Part shown: positions 26,566 through 39,608 of the stretch, piece after piece | Numbering within the stretch: position 1 is the stretch's first letter | Layout of the letters: the number at the start of each line of letters is the position of its first letter | Assembly (NCBI GenBank): GCA_027487575.1 | Contig: JAIYDJ010000068.1 | Span: 1 to 52,655 of the forward strand | DNA: 52,655 bases | Direction of reading: 5' to 3' | From: Rhodobacter sp. | Lineage (GTDB): Bacteria; Pseudomonadota; Alphaproteobacteria; Rhodobacterales; Rhodobacteraceae | Made by a program: the position numbers and the translations under genes | The notes under the pieces: generated by a model | What the model was told of the DNA's origin: nothing | The model's database searches: none | Seen by the model: only the letters and a program-made list of their open reading frames with translations

Positions 26566-27227
26566 GCCCGATACTCCAGACATTCCGAGATGTAGAAGCC
26601 CCGGCTGACGCGGTCGACCTTGGTGACCAGGCCTTCGGCGGTGGTGTTCAGCGTGGTATGGGCATGCGGCACCATGACGGGGGACCGGTCGGCCTTGGGA
26701 AACAGCTTTCCCATTGTCCAGAACGCCATCAGGAACGGCGTGCGCGGGGCGACGGTGAACACCACGGCCTCGTCCGTCCGCTGTGCCAGCAGGTGCAGGG
26801 CGTTGGTGATGTCGTGGGTGTCGTAGTAGATCAGACTGTCCATCGCGACGACGAAATCGTGGCGGCCATGGTTGGCCGTCATGTCGCCGCTGATGAAGTT
26901 GACGCGGTGGGCATGTTCCGGCGGCAGGCGCAGGCGGGCGATGTCAACCAGTTGTGGCGAGATGTCGACGGCGGTGACGGTTGCCCCGCGTTCGGCAAGT
27001 TCCGCCGTCATCTGCCCCGCGCCGCAGCCGGCATCCAGCACGCGCACGCCGTTCAGATCGGCCGGCAGGCGCGACAGCATCAGCGCCCGCATCCTGTCGC
27101 GGCCTTCACGGACGGTCTGACGGATGCGGCTGACCGGGGCGTCAGAAGTCAGACGCTCCCACACCTTGGTGGCAGAGCGGTCGAAGTAGTGTTCGACCCG
27201 GTCGCGCGTGGTGGCGTAGTTCGACAT
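26562..27227 (-). CDS. bchM: Mg-protoporphyrin IX O-methyltransferase BchM
   Basis: BchM methylates the C13 propionate of Mg-protoporphyrin IX using S-adenosylmethionine, producing the substrate for AcsF or BchE. The protein is 221 residues with the SAM motif VLDAGCGAGQMTAELA (about residues 64-79), the acidic VTAVDISPQLV after it, and a FDRSATKVWERLT N-terminal region typical of the family. It starts three bases after bchL and overlaps lhaA. Confidence 0.96.
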   Translation of the reverse strand: MSNYATTRDRVEHYFDRSATKVWERLTSDAPVSRIRQTVREGRDRMRALMLSRLPADLNGVRVLDAGCGAGQMTAELAERGATVTAVDISPQLVDIARLRLPPEHAHRVNFISGDMTANHGRHDFVVAMDSLIYYDTHDITNALHLLAQRTDEAVVFTVAPRTPFLMAFWTMGKLFPKADRSPVMVPHAHTTLNTTAEGLVTKVDRVSRGFYISECLEYRA

Positions 27228-27230
27228 GGT

Positions 27231-28166
<936 letters not shown>

Positions 28167-31100
28167 TCATTCGGCCGCAATCCCTTCCAGACGGTCTTCC
28201 AATTCATCGGCGGCCCCTTGCAGGGCGGCCAGCGTTGCGGCGTCGGGGGTCCAGTAGGACCGTTCAGAGGCTTCGATCAGGCGGTTGGCCATCCGGGCCG
28301 ATGCCTGCGGGTTCAGCGCGGCCATGCGGCGGCGCATCGCCTCGTCCAGCACGAAGGTTTCCGACACACGCTGATAGACCCAGGGTTCCACCTGCGCGGT
28401 CGTCGCGGACCAGCCCATCGTGTTGGTCAGATGCGCCTCGATCTGGCGCACGCCTTCGGCCCCGTGGTTCAGCAGGGATTCATAGAACTTCGGGTTCAGG
28501 GTGCGGCTGCGCGACTCCAGCGCGATCTGGTCCTTCAGGGTGCGGACCTTGCCGGTACCGCGGGTCTGGTCGGATATGTAAACCGGCGTTTCGGTTCCGC
28601 GCTGCCGCTTCACCGCGCGCGCGATGCCGCCCAGCGTGTCGAAGTAGTGATCGACCGATGTCACCCCGAGTTCGACGGATTCAAGGTTCTGATACGCCAG
28701 GTCCACATCCTTCAGCGCCTTTTGCAGGACCTGCGCGTTCTTCACGGCCTTGCCATTGCGGCCATAGGCGAAGGATTTGCGCGCCTCGTAGGCGTCGGCC
28801 AGTTCGTCTTCGTCGCCGAAGGCGGACTGATCGACCAGCACGTTGACGTTGGACCCGTAGGCACCTTCGGCGTTGGAAAACACCCGCAGGGCGGCGGTTT
28901 CCAGATCGCAGCCCATCTGTTCGGCATAGGCGAGGCTGTGCGCGCGGACGAAATTCTGGGACAGGGGCTCATCGGCCGTGGCGCATTTCCACGCCGCTTC
29001 GGCCAGCATCTTGGTCTGCAACGGCAACAGGTCGCGGAAGATGCCCGACAGCGTCATCAGCACGTCGATGCGGGGGCGCGACAGTTCGGCCAGCGGGATC
29101 AGGTCCGCGCCGCACAACCGGCCATAGCTGTCGAACCGGGGCCGCGTTCCCATCAGGGCCAGCGCCTGCGCGATCGGGCCGCCGTCGGACTTGATGTTGT
29201 CGGACCCCCACAGCACCAGCGCCACGGTGCGCGGCAGGGTGGGGTGGGCGGCCAGCAGCTTGTCGGCCTGCGCGGCACCATCGCGCAGGGCGAATTCGGT
29301 GGGCATCCGGAACGGGTCGAACGCGTGGATGTTCCGGCCCGTCGGCAGGATCTGGGGCGAGCGGATCAGATCGCCCCCGGGCACCGGAGAGATGAAGCGG
29401 GCCGAAAGGGCGCGCAGGATCGCCGGGGTTTCGGTGTCTTGCGCCAGAAGGGCGTCGATCCGCTTGCGTTCGGTGGCGTCCATCGGCGGAAGCAGGTTCA
29501 GGTAGTCGGCGCGCTGGGCAGGCGACATCGGCCGACCGACGACGTGCAGGCCATCGGGGATCAGCGCATCTTCCGCCTCGAGCAGTTTCAGCCACAGCGC
29601 GGCGGGGTCGGCGCCGTTCATGTCGACCAGCGCTGCCTGTTCGACGATCAGGGCTTCCAGATCGGCCTTTTCAGGCGCACCGGGGGCGGTCCTGCGCCAG
29701 CGGGTCAGCGAGTCTTTCAACTCGATCAGGCCCTTGTAAAGCCCGGCCTGCGCCAGTGGCGGCGTCAGGTGCGTGATCGTGACGGCGTTCGAGCGGCGCT
29801 TGGCGAGGCTTGCCTCGGACGGGTTGTTGGCAGCGTAGAGATAGACGTTGGGCATCTCGCCGATCAGCCGGTCGGGCCAGTCGCCCGGGCCCATCCCGGC
29901 CTGCTTGCCGGGCATGAATTCCAGCGCGCCGTGCATGCCGAAGTGCAGCAGCACATCGGCGCGGAAGGTTTTGCGCATCCACAGGTAGAACTGCACGAAG
30001 GCATGCGTCGGGGCAAAGCCGCGTTCGAACAGCAGGCGCATCGGGTCGCCTTCATAGCCGAAGGTGGGCTGCAACCCGACGAACACGTTGCCGAACTGGT
30101 GGCCCAGGATGAACACCCGGCGGCCATCGGACTGAATCTTGCCCGGAGCGGGACCCCAGACGGACTCGATCTCGTTCAGATGCGGGGTGTGGCTGACGAT
30201 CTGGTCGGCGCTCACGAATTCGGCGACGTTGGCGGGTTGGCCATAGCGGCTGGCATTGCCCTTCAGCACGACCTCGCGCAGGTCCTCGACCGTTTCGGGC
30301 ACGTCGAGCGCATAGCCGTCGGCGCGCAGCGCGGTCAGCGTGTTGTGCAGGCTTTCGAACACCGAAAGGTAGGCGGCCGTCCCGGCGGCCCCGGCGTTGG
30401 GCGGAAAGCCGAACAGCACGATCCCGACCTTCTTGTCGGCGTTGCGGCGCTGGCGCAGGCTGGCAAGGCGGAAGGTCTTTTCGGCCAGCGACACCACCCG
30501 TTCGTGGCAGGGGGCCATCGCCTTGCAGTCCGACACACCCATGCAGCGGCGGGCGCAGCCTGCGCAGCCGTCAAGACCGTGGCGGCCTGCAAAGACGGTC
30601 GGGTTGGTCGCGCCGTCGATTTCCGGCAAGGCGATCAGCATGGTCGTCTCGATCGGGCCAAGACCCGAACCTGCGCTGGCCCACTGGCCCAGCGTCTGGA
30701 ATTCCAGCGGATGCGCCGCGACGTAAGGCACATCGAGCGCGGTCAGGGCGGCAACGGCCGCGTCGCTGTCGTTGTAGGCCGGACCACCGACGAGGCTGAA
30801 ACCGGTCAGCGACACCATGGTGTCGATCCGGTTGTCAGTGAAATAGGCGCTGATCGCGGGGCGGCCGTCGAGACCCCCGGCAAAGGCCGGCAGGCAGGCG
30901 ATGCCCTTCGCCTCGAAGGCGCGGATGACCGCGTCGTAATGGGCGGTGTCGGAAGCGAGGATATAGCTGCGCATCAGCAGAAGGCCGACGGTCAGGGTCG
31001 AGCCGGCCGGGCGCGGCAGGTCGGCGGCGCTGGTGGTGATGCGGTTGGCGAGATCGGGGTGGTAAAGGCCGACTTCGGGGTAGTCGATCGGGGCCTTGGA

Positions 31101-31727
31101 CGCCGCGCCACGCCAGTTCCTGTGCGTCGAATACTTCGAGATCAGGAAGCGGATCATCTGTTCGATGTTGTCGTCGGACCCGCCCAGCCAGTACTGCATC
31201 GACAGGAACCAGGCCCGCAGGTCCTGCGCCTTGCCGGGGATAAAGCGCAGGATCTTGGGGATGCGCCGCAACATCGACATCTGCTTTTCGCCCGAGGTGG
31301 CGGTGTTGCCCTTCTTCGGCTTCAGCTTCTTCAGCAAGGCCATCAGGCCCGAAGCGGGCTTGGACATGTCCAGCTCGCCCATTTTCGTCAACTTGGTGAT
31401 CTGGCTGTCGGCGATGACCCCGATGAAGGCGTCGCAGCGGGCGCGCGCGGCCGTCAGGTCGGGCAGGATGGCGGTGATGTGTTCTTCGATGAAGATCAGG
31501 TTGGCCACGACGATGTCGGCGGTAAGCAGCGCACTTTTGCAGCGGGCCAGCGAGGCGGGATCTTCGGCCCATTCGGCGGCGGCGTGGATCGAGATGGTCA
31601 ATCCGGGGAAGTCGGCCGCCAGACGTGGCGCGATGCGGGCGGCGGGTCCGGCGGCATGGGCGTCCAGCGTCACGATGACGATGTTGTAGCCCACGCGGGT
31701 GCCGGACAGGATCGGGTCAACGTGCAT
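28167..31727 (-). CDS. bchH: Magnesium chelatase subunit H (BchH)
   Basis: BchH is the large porphyrin-binding subunit of magnesium chelatase and acts with BchI and BchD. The protein is 1186 residues, the usual size, and begins [19 protein letters not shown]. Recognisable CobN/BchH stretches include [23 protein letters not shown] and NIHAFDP. Cysteines in [15 protein letters not shown] are seen in the middle of the protein. The ATG lies within bchB (11-base overlap), so the two are likely coupled. It is the longest gene of the window. Confidence 0.97.
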   Translation of the reverse strand: MHVDPILSGTRVGYNIVIVTLDAHAAGPAARIAPRLAADFPGLTISIHAAAEWAEDPASLARCKSALLTADIVVANLIFIEEHITAILPDLTAARARCDAFIGVIADSQITKLTKMGELDMSKPASGLMALLKKLKPKKGNTATSGEKQMSMLRRIPKILRFIPGKAQDLRAWFLSMQYWLGGSDDNIEQMIRFLISKYSTHRNWRGAASKAPIDYPEVGLYHPDLANRITTSAADLPRPAGSTLTVGLLLMRSYILASDTAHYDAVIRAFEAKGIACLPAFAGGLDGRPAISAYFTDNRIDTMVSLTGFSLVGGPAYNDSDAAVAALTALDVPYVAAHPLEFQTLGQWASAGSGLGPIETTMLIALPEIDGATNPTVFAGRHGLDGCAGCARRCMGVSDCKAMAPCHERVVSLAEKTFRLASLRQRRNADKKVGIVLFGFPPNAGAAGTAAYLSVFESLHNTLTALRADGYALDVPETVEDLREVVLKGNASRYGQPANVAEFVSADQIVSHTPHLNEIESVWGPAPGKIQSDGRRVFILGHQFGNVFVGLQPTFGYEGDPMRLLFERGFAPTHAFVQFYLWMRKTFRADVLLHFGMHGALEFMPGKQAGMGPGDWPDRLIGEMPNVYLYAANNPSEASLAKRRSNAVTITHLTPPLAQAGLYKGLIELKDSLTRWRRTAPGAPEKADLEALIVEQAALVDMNGADPAALWLKLLEAEDALIPDGLHVVGRPMSPAQRADYLNLLPPMDATERKRIDALLAQDTETPAILRALSARFISPVPGGDLIRSPQILPTGRNIHAFDPFRMPTEFALRDGAAQADKLLAAHPTLPRTVALVLWGSDNIKSDGGPIAQALALMGTRPRFDSYGRLCGADLIPLAELSRPRIDVLMTLSGIFRDLLPLQTKMLAEAAWKCATADEPLSQNFVRAHSLAYAEQMGCDLETAALRVFSNAEGAYGSNVNVLVDQSAFGDEDELADAYEARKSFAYGRNGKAVKNAQVLQKALKDVDLAYQNLESVELGVTSVDHYFDTLGGIARAVKRQRGTETPVYISDQTRGTGKVRTLKDQIALESRSRTLNPKFYESLLNHGAEGVRQIEAHLTNTMGWSATTAQVEPWVYQRVSETFVLDEAMRRRMAALNPQASARMANRLIEASERSYWTPDAATLAALQGAADELEDRLEGIAAE

Positions 31728-33309
31728 AATGCGCCTTTGCCTCGTAGAGGGTATCCACACTGATCCGGGTCAGTCCTTTTTCGAAGGCAAACTTCTCGGT
31801 GTTGCGCCGGGCCTTGCCGCGCACGAAGAAGGGGATCTTCTTGAGTTCCTTTTCCGCGTCCGACAGCCAGAGGATGTCGGCGGTCTGCGGGTCGGTGTGA
31901 TCGTTTGCGACCTCGGACAGGGGCGCGTCCGGAGCGGGCATCGAGCCCGCTGCGTCCGCTGCCGCAGGAGCGGCTTCAGCGCCCTGTTCCCGGGGTTTGT
32001 GCGCAGCCCCGTGGTGGGAGGCCCCGGCCTCGTCATGAAACTCGAAATCGTCGCGGAACATGTGCAGCAAGTGTTCTTCCAGACCCATGACCAGCGGATG
32101 GATCCAGGTGTCGAAGATCACGTTCGCGCCTTCCCAACCCATCTGGGGGGAATAGCGCGCGGGGAAATCCTGCACATGCACCGGAGCCGAGATCACCGCG
32201 CAGGGGATGCCCAGCCGTTTGCCGATGTGGCGTTCCATCTGGGTGCCGAGGATCATTTCGGGTTGCAGGGCGGAGATGGCGGCCTCGACCTCAAGATAGT
32301 CGTCGGTGATCAGCGCCTCGATGCCGTAGTCCTTGGCGAGGGTGCGGATCGGCCTTGCCATTTCGCGGTTGAAGCAGCCGATGCCCGCGACATCGAACCC
32401 CATCTCATCGCGCGCGATGCGGGCGGCGGCGGCGACGTGGGTGCCGTCGCCGAAAATGAACACACGTTTGCCCGTGAGGTAGGTGCTGTCGACCGAGCGG
32501 GTCCACCAGGGCAGGCGCAGGCGCGAGGTGTCGGACTTGACGGGCAGGCCGGTAAGGGTGCCGACCTCGGCCAGGAAGTCGCGTGTGGCGCCGACGCCGA
32601 TGGGGACCGTTTTGGTGAACGGTTGCTTGTATTCGCGCTCCAGCCAGCGGGCGGCGGATTCGGCGTGTTCGGGATACATGAGGACGTTGAAATGCGCCGC
32701 GGGCAGGCGTGCGATGTCGGACGGGCGGGCGGTCATCGGGGCCACGACGTTGACCCCGATGCCCATGTCGGCCAGCAGGCGGGTGACTTCGGTGATGTCG
32801 TCACGATGCCGGAACCCGAGCGCGGTGGGGCCGATCAGGTTGGCGGTGATCTTTTCCGAACGCGCGCAGGGTTTTGCGAGGTGGCGGACGATCTGAAGGA
32901 ACGTCTCGTCGGTGCCGAAACCCTCTTTCCGCTGATAGCTGGGCAGGTCGAGCGGGATGACCGGGATGCCGAGATCCATCGACCCGGCGAGGCCGGCGGG
33001 ATCGTCCTGGATCAGTTCGGCGGTGCAGGAGGCGCCGACGATCAGGGCTTCGGGATTGAAACGCGCCACGGCATCGGCGCAGGCGGTTTTGAACAGGGTG
33101 GCGGTGTCGCCGCCAAGGTCGCGGGCCTGGAAGGTGGTGTAGGTGACAGGGGGGCGATGGTCGCGGCGTTCGATCATTGTGAACAGGAGGTCGGCATAGG
33201 TGTCGCCCTGCGGGGCATGAAGGACGTAGTGCAGACCGCGCATGCCGGTGGCGACGCGCATCGCGCCGACATGGGGGGGGCCTTCATAGGTCCAGAGGGT
33301 GAGTTTCAT
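31717..33309 (-). CDS. bchB: Light-independent protochlorophyllide reductase subunit BchB
   Basis: BchB is the NifK-like subunit of dark-operative protochlorophyllide reductase. The protein is 530 residues. It begins [19 protein letters not shown] and carries D36 ([10 protein letters not shown]), the unusual aspartate ligand of the NB cluster, and the cysteine in [13 protein letters not shown]. The frame is open to 33633, but that extension runs through the hairpin repeat and into bchN and is not used. An alanine-rich linker (near residues 440-460) precedes the C-terminal ERNTEKFA-like part ([13 protein letters not shown]). Confidence 0.96.
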   Translation of the reverse strand: MKLTLWTYEGPPHVGAMRVATGMRGLHYVLHAPQGDTYADLLFTMIERRDHRPPVTYTTFQARDLGGDTATLFKTACADAVARFNPEALIVGASCTAELIQDDPAGLAGSMDLGIPVIPLDLPSYQRKEGFGTDETFLQIVRHLAKPCARSEKITANLIGPTALGFRHRDDITEVTRLLADMGIGVNVVAPMTARPSDIARLPAAHFNVLMYPEHAESAARWLEREYKQPFTKTVPIGVGATRDFLAEVGTLTGLPVKSDTSRLRLPWWTRSVDSTYLTGKRVFIFGDGTHVAAAARIARDEMGFDVAGIGCFNREMARPIRTLAKDYGIEALITDDYLEVEAAISALQPEMILGTQMERHIGKRLGIPCAVISAPVHVQDFPARYSPQMGWEGANVIFDTWIHPLVMGLEEHLLHMFRDDFEFHDEAGASHHGAAHKPREQGAEAAPAAADAAGSMPAPDAPLSEVANDHTDPQTADILWLSDAEKELKKIPFFVRGKARRNTEKFAFEKGLTRISVDTLYEAKAHYAR

Positions 33310-33337
33310 GCGACCGCCCCGATCTTGACCGAAGAAG

Positions 33338-33390
33338 CCGGGGGCGCTTCGCCCCCCGGACCCCCAGAGGATATTTGGGGACAGAAAATG
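33338..33390. repeat. GC-hairpin repeat copy 1, in the bchN-bchB gap
   Basis: A GC-rich hairpin (CCGGGGGCG to CCCCCCGG) is followed by ACCCCCAGAGGATATTTGG and GGACAGAAAATG. The same layout and nearly the same right half occur at 48741-48787 in the urt operon. It resembles dispersed intergenic elements of Rhodobacteraceae. It may fold in the bch message and affect its decay between bchN and bchB. Confidence 0.65.
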
Positions 33391-33397
33391 GAGGCGA

Positions 33398-35196
<1,799 letters not shown>

Positions 35197-35253
35197 GCTT
35201 CTGCCTGAAGGTCAGTGTCTTGTTGTCAAATCCTAGTGTCCCGCAGCGCGAAG

Positions 35254-35271
35254 TGTCAACCTAAACTTACA
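35254..35271. promoter_or_regulatory. PpsR/CrtJ operator before bchF
   Basis: TGTCAACCTAAACTTACA is a perfect TGT-N12-ACA site, 57 bases upstream of the bchF start. It would place the whole bchF-to-cycA run under PpsR. Confidence 0.85.
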
Positions 35272-35397
35272 GGATTGAAGTTTACACCGGCTGCGGACAA
35301 CAGGTGGGTCTACCGGGCCGCCCGGTGCGGAAAGACTGGGTTTTTCCTGCGATTTCAAGCCGATTGGCCATGTGGGTCTTGAAGTTGGGCAGAGCTG

Positions 35398-35415
35398 TGT
35401 CAATTTTCTTTGACA
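35398..35415. promoter_or_regulatory. PpsR/CrtJ operator before aerR
   Basis: TGTCAATTTTCTTTGACA is a perfect, strongly palindromic TGT-N12-ACA site, 98 bases before the aerR ATG. Binding here would let PpsR control its own antirepressor and, if co-transcribed, itself. Confidence 0.87.
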
Positions 35416-35513
35416 ATTTCACCGCGCTGAGGAAGAGTTGTTGGCAGGGACGGCCACAACCACGCTGACAGACTCAGACGTTGGTGTTGCGGGTTCCCGA
35501 CGGAGCCAGGCGA

Positions 35514-36305
35514 ATGCAGGATTTCCAGACGTCAGACCAAGGTCAGTCCGGGTCACAGGATGCGTCTGGTGTAGCTTTTTTTGCATCGCAGGTGGTATCG
35601 CTGCTGGCAGAGCGCAACGCGCGTTCTGCGCCCGAGCCGCGGGAGTCGCTGATCAACGGTCTGATCAATGCCTCGGTTTCGGGAACGCGGGATTGTTTTG
35701 CCGATCTGCTGGGGGAAATGAAGCGCAACAGGGTCACGGTTGCGGCCTTGGCCGACATCTATATTCCGATCGCCGCGCGGCGGATGGGGCAGGCCTGGGA
35801 AGACGACCGGATGAGCTGGCTTGACGTGTCGATGGGGGTGGCGCGGCTGCAGAGCCTGCTGCGCGAGATCGGCGTCGCCTGGGCCGCGGATCAGGCCGGA
35901 GACACCGGGCACGGCACCGTGCTTCTGATCATCCCGGACCGCGAGCAGCACACGCTGGGGCCGATGGTCGCCATGGGCCAGATGCGCCGGTTCGGGGTTT
36001 CAGTCTGCCTGCGAATTGCGCCATCCTATGACGAACTGCGCAGTTTGGTGACAGCCCGGAATTTTGACGGTGTCATGATCTCTGTTGCAGTGGCCGAAAA
36101 ACTGGATTCGGTCGCAAAGATGGTCAAATTCTTGAAATCGACTTTGAAGACCCCACTTCCAGTTATCGTGGGCGGAGCAGTGATGACAACGAGAGACGAT
36201 GCAGCCGTCTACACCGGCGCGGATCTGGCCTCGAACGATATCGGCGCGGCGTTGCAGGCCATTGGCCTTAAGTTTGACGCCTTTTGCGTGCTTAAGCGCG
36301 CGTAA
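35514..36305 (+). CDS. aerR: AerR/PpaA, B12-binding photoreceptor antirepressor
   Basis: AerR (PpaA in R. sphaeroides) binds cobalamin and counteracts the repressor CrtJ/PpsR, so that photosynthesis genes respond to light and B12. The protein is 263 residues with a helical region (about 45-125, including WLDVSMGVARLQ) followed by a B12-binding domain. The likely cobalt-ligand histidine is H146 in DREQHTLGP, close to H145 reported for R. capsulatus AerR. The ATG at 35514 is chosen over upstream non-ATG codons. It is followed by ppsR 50 bases later, the typical pair. Confidence 0.94.
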   Translation: MQDFQTSDQGQSGSQDASGVAFFASQVVSLLAERNARSAPEPRESLINGLINASVSGTRDCFADLLGEMKRNRVTVAALADIYIPIAARRMGQAWEDDRMSWLDVSMGVARLQSLLREIGVAWAADQAGDTGHGTVLLIIPDREQHTLGPMVAMGQMRRFGVSVCLRIAPSYDELRSLVTARNFDGVMISVAVAEKLDSVAKMVKFLKSTLKTPLPVIVGGAVMTTRDDAAVYTGADLASNDIGAALQAIGLKFDAFCVLKRA

Positions 36306-36355
36306 CATACCGTTGTCCCGATCTGTCGGGGGAGCGGCAAACAAGCAGAATATCC

Positions 36356-37771
36356 GTGAATACTGACTCGAAGCATATTCTCGCGGGCATGTCTGTGCCG
36401 CTGATCGATCCCGAGCTTCTGTCGGAAATCATCACGACTGCCGCAGACATCTCTTTGCTGGTTGCATCGGATGGTAGAGTAGCCTCGGTTGCCGTCAACC
36501 CTCATCATCGGTCTTTCGGACATCTGGATCACTGGGTTGGCCGTCCGGTCCGGGATTTTCTGACGTCGGAAAGTTTTGCCAAGCTTGACAGCCGGTTGGC
36601 CACGATGGGCAGGCCGGGCGCGCGGACGGTTGCCATCGAGCTGAACCACATCGACGAGGGTGCGTGGGAGTTTCCGGTGCGCTATTCGATGCACCGCGTC
36701 GCGCCCGACAATTCGGTGCTGATGCTGGGGCGTGACCTGCGGCAACTGGCCGAGATGCAGCAGCAACTGGTCATGGCGCAGATTGCGCTTGAGCGGGATT
36801 ACGAGACCCAGCGCGAGATGGATACCCGTTACCGTGTCCTGATGGAGGCGACACGGGACGCGATCGTGCTGGTGGCGATGACCAACGGGCGGATTTCCGA
36901 TCTGAACGCAGCGGCAGCGCTGCTGTTGGGCGGATCGCGGCAGGACCTGATCGGGGCCGCCATCGCGCAGGAATTCGAAGGGCGGCGACGCGGCGAGTTT
37001 CTGGAAAGCCTAACAAACATCGCGGCCGCCGATGCCGCCAGCCCGGTGGAATTGCAGGCCCGCCGGTCGCAACGCCGCCTGCGCGTGCTGCCCATCCTGT
37101 TTCGCGCGGCCGGAGAGCGGTTGCTGATGTGCCGACTGGAGGCCAGCGACGAAACGGCCCCGGCATCGGATGAAACCACAGAAAACCTGCAGCGTCTTTA
37201 TCACGAAGGCGTCGACAGCATCGTGTTTCTGGATACCGACGGGCTGATCACCGGGGTGAACGACGCGTTTCTGAAGCTGACCGACAGTTCGAACGTCAAC
37301 GCGGTGCGGGGCCGGTCTCTGGCCGATTTTCTGGCGCGCGGATCGGTTGATCTGCGGGTGATCCTCGACAATGCGCGCAGAAGCCGCCAGTTGCGGATGT
37401 ATGCGACCAAGGTCACGACAGCCTTTGACGGGCAGGTCGCGGTCGAGATTTCGGCGACGTTTCTGGATGACAAACCGAAACCCGCCTTTGTGATGGTAAT
37501 CCGCGACGCCAGCCGCGCCGAATTGCTGCGCCGTCCGGGGTTGAACACGTCCGAAGACGGGATGCGGTCGGTGATGGAACTGGTCGGGTCGTCGACGCTG
37601 AAGGACATCGTGGGCGAGACGACGGATGTGGTCGAAAAGATGTGCATCCAGACGGCGGTCGAACTGACCCGAAACAACCGTGTCGCGGCGGCGGAAATGC
37701 TGGGTTTGTCGCGCCAGTCGCTGTACGTCAAGCTGCGCAAGTTCGGCTTGCTCAGCAAGGATGAAGACTGA
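36356..37771 (+). CDS. ppsR: PpsR/CrtJ, redox-responsive repressor of photosynthesis genes
   Basis: PpsR/CrtJ binds TGT-N12-ACA operators in air and represses bch, crt and antenna genes. The 471-residue protein has an N-terminal domain with VAIELNHID, two PAS domains (about 155-260 and 282-390) and a Fis-type helix-turn-helix (430-466, RVAAAEMLGLSRQSLYVKLRKFG). The only cysteines are C259 and C430 from this start, matching the redox cysteines of the family. The start is a GTG that keeps the HILAG stretch resembling the N-terminus I recall for R. sphaeroides PpsR. An ATG at 36389 would give 460 residues. Neither start has a clear ribosome site. Confidence 0.96.
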   Translation: MNTDSKHILAGMSVPLIDPELLSEIITTAADISLLVASDGRVASVAVNPHHRSFGHLDHWVGRPVRDFLTSESFAKLDSRLATMGRPGARTVAIELNHIDEGAWEFPVRYSMHRVAPDNSVLMLGRDLRQLAEMQQQLVMAQIALERDYETQREMDTRYRVLMEATRDAIVLVAMTNGRISDLNAAAALLLGGSRQDLIGAAIAQEFEGRRRGEFLESLTNIAAADAASPVELQARRSQRRLRVLPILFRAAGERLLMCRLEASDETAPASDETTENLQRLYHEGVDSIVFLDTDGLITGVNDAFLKLTDSSNVNAVRGRSLADFLARGSVDLRVILDNARRSRQLRMYATKVTTAFDGQVAVEISATFLDDKPKPAFVMVIRDASRAELLRRPGLNTSEDGMRSVMELVGSSTLKDIVGETTDVVEKMCIQTAVELTRNNRVAAAEMLGLSRQSLYVKLRKFGLLSKDED

Positions 37772-37798
37772 CCGCATCGCCCGGGTTCGCTTCTGACC

Positions 37799-37822
37799 AG
37801 AGGCCCCTCGGGGTGTCTTTTT
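37799..37822 (+). terminator. Probable terminator after ppsR
   Basis: GGCCCC and GGGGTG-type arms form a short imperfect stem with a two- to three-base loop, followed by TCTTTTT. It lies 27 bases after the ppsR stop, before the bchE promoter region, and likely ends the aerR-ppsR message. Confidence 0.6.
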
Positions 37823-37851
37823 CGTTCTACGCGTCAGATGCCCGACCGGAT

Positions 37852-37865
37852 TTGACCCATGTCAA
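37852..37865. promoter_or_regulatory. FnrL-type site before bchE
   Basis: TTGACCCATGTCAA fits the FNR/FnrL consensus TTGA-N6-TCAA as a perfect dyad. It lies 53 bases before the bchE ATG and shares six bases with a PpsR operator. Activation of an oxygen-independent cyclase gene by FnrL when oxygen is low is biologically sensible and known in Rhodobacter. Confidence 0.75.
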
Positions 37866-37877
37866 ATTTTTCTGACA
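37860..37877. promoter_or_regulatory. PpsR/CrtJ operator before bchE
   Basis: TGTCAAATTTTTCTGACA is a perfect TGT-N12-ACA site that starts inside the FnrL site. Further TGTCAA half sites follow at 37885 and 37895, giving an imperfect second site (TGT-N12-AAC). Confidence 0.85.
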
Positions 37878-37918
37878 CATCGCATGTCAACCTCATGTCA
37901 ACTTGACCGGAGGCTTCG

Positions 37919-39604
37919 ATGCGGATTCTGTTCGTTCACCCCAACTATCATTCCGGCGGGGCCGAGATTGCCGGGACCTGGCCCCCGGCCTGGGTGGCCT
38001 ATCTGACCGGGGCGCTGCGGACGGCGGGATTCGATGACATCCACTTCATCGACGCGATGACGGACAACGTCACGGATGATGACCTGCGGGCACGGATGGC
38101 GGCGATTGCGCCCGATGTCGTCGGCACAACGGCGATCACCCCGGCGATCTATGTGGCCGAACAGATCCTCAAGATCGCGTCCGAAGTGGTGCCCGGGGCG
38201 CTGCGGGTGCTGGGCGGTATCCATGCAACGTTCATGTACCGGCAGGTCCTGTCGGAGGCACCCTGGGTCGACGTGATCGTACGGGGCGAGGGTGAAGAGA
38301 TTCTGACGGCCCTGATGAAGGCGCGCGCCGAGGGTCGCTGGCCGCAGGACCGGCGCAAGATCAAGGGGCTGGCCTTTCTGGACGGGACCGAGATCGTGGC
38401 GACGCAGGCCGCGCCCACGATCAAGGACCTTGACGGGATCAGTCCGGACTGGACGATCCTCGACTGGTCGAAATACCTGTATACGCCGCTGGGCGTTCGG
38501 GTGGCGATTCCCAACATGGCGCGCGGCTGCCCGTTCACCTGCAGTTTCTGCAGCCAGTGGAAGTTCTGGCGCGACTACCGGGTGCGCGACCCCAAGAAGG
38601 TTGCCGACGAGATCGAGCGGCTGGTGAACGACCATCAGGTCGGCTTTTTCATCCTTGCCGACGAGGAACCCACGATCAACCGCCGCAAGTTCATCGAGTT
38701 CTGCGAAGAGCTGATCGCGCGCGGTCTGCCGGACAAGATCAAGTGGGGCATCAACACCCGCGTCACCGACATCATGCGCGACAAGGACCTGCTGCCGCTG
38801 TTCCGCCGCGCGGGGCTGGTACATGTGTCGCTGGGGACCGAAGCGGCGGCGCAGTTGAAGCTGGACCAGTTCAACAAGGAAACCACGGTCACCGACAACA
38901 AGCTGGCGATCAAGCTGTTGCGCGACGCCGATATCTTTGTCGAGGCGCAGTTCATCGTCGGGCTGGACAACGAAACGCCGGAAACGCTGGAGGAAACCTT
39001 TCAGATGGCGTGGGATTGGCAGCCCGATCTGGCCAATTGGGCGATGTACACGCCCTGGCCATTCACACCGCTGTTTCAGGAATTGCGCGATCAGGTCGAA
39101 GTGTTCGACTTCAGCAAGTACAACTTCGTCACGCCGATCATGAAGCCTGCCGGAATGATGCGGGGCGAGTTGCTGAACGGGGTGATGAAGAATTACCGGC
39201 GGTTCTACATGCGCAAGGCGTTGTTCCACTATCCGTGGCGCGGCACCGGGTTTCGGCGCAAGTATCTGCTGGGGTGCCTCAAGGCGTTCCTCAAGGCCGG
39301 GGTCGGGCGGACGTTCTACGATCTGGGCAAGGCGGGCTATTGGGGGCCGCAGTCCAAAGGCAAGGTCGACTTCCACTTTGACGAAACCCGCACCATCGCC
39401 GAGGCGCAGATGGAGGATTGGGACGCCACGGCCGACAAGGCCGCGCGTGCCCGCGAACGTCAGATGGCCGTGCGGGCCCAGACCAAGGCACGGGCGGCGC
39501 AACGGGCGGGCATCCCCGATCTGGGGGTGGCGATGGCCTGCGGCGGCGGGCGGCACCAGATGGAGGAAGCCGCCGAACCGGCGACCGTGACTGCGGCGGA
39601 ATAG
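37919..39604 (+). CDS. bchE: Anaerobic Mg-protoporphyrin monomethyl ester cyclase BchE
   Basis: BchE is the oxygen-independent, B12-binding radical SAM cyclase that forms ring E without O2. The protein is 561 residues. The N-terminal B12-binding domain ([27 protein letters not shown]) is followed by the radical SAM motif CPFTCSFC (C204, C208, C211) and the TIM-barrel stretch [15 protein letters not shown]. The ATG has GGAGG seven bases upstream. Its own promoter region carries overlapping FnrL and PpsR sites. It is functionally redundant with acsF under opposite oxygen conditions. Confidence 0.97.
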   Translation: MRILFVHPNYHSGGAEIAGTWPPAWVAYLTGALRTAGFDDIHFIDAMTDNVTDDDLRARMAAIAPDVVGTTAITPAIYVAEQILKIASEVVPGALRVLGGIHATFMYRQVLSEAPWVDVIVRGEGEEILTALMKARAEGRWPQDRRKIKGLAFLDGTEIVATQAAPTIKDLDGISPDWTILDWSKYLYTPLGVRVAIPNMARGCPFTCSFCSQWKFWRDYRVRDPKKVADEIERLVNDHQVGFFILADEEPTINRRKFIEFCEELIARGLPDKIKWGINTRVTDIMRDKDLLPLFRRAGLVHVSLGTEAAAQLKLDQFNKETTVTDNKLAIKLLRDADIFVEAQFIVGLDNETPETLEETFQMAWDWQPDLANWAMYTPWPFTPLFQELRDQVEVFDFSKYNFVTPIMKPAGMMRGELLNGVMKNYRRFYMRKALFHYPWRGTGFRRKYLLGCLKAFLKAGVGRTFYDLGKAGYWGPQSKGKVDFHFDETRTIAEAQMEDWDATADKAARARERQMAVRAQTKARAAQRAGIPDLGVAMACGGGRHQMEEAAEPATVTAAE

Positions 39605-39608
39605 CGCG

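Larger units (their letters stand above)
35197..35513. promoter_or_regulatory. Divergent bchF / aerR promoter region
   Basis: This 317-base gap between two divergent operons holds two perfect PpsR operators, 126 bases apart, one close to each gene. Between them lies an A/T-richer stretch with TGTCAA half sites and no credible ORF with homology. Promoters of the bch-puh operon (leftward) and of aerR-ppsR (rightward) must start here, but I cannot define -10 and -35 boxes with confidence. Confidence 0.75.

Noticed and set aside
36389..37771. ATG at 36389 as ppsR start
   Set aside because: Kept only as an alternative: the upstream GTG retains a HILAG stretch like the known N-terminus; neither start has a clear ribosome site, so this is not certain.
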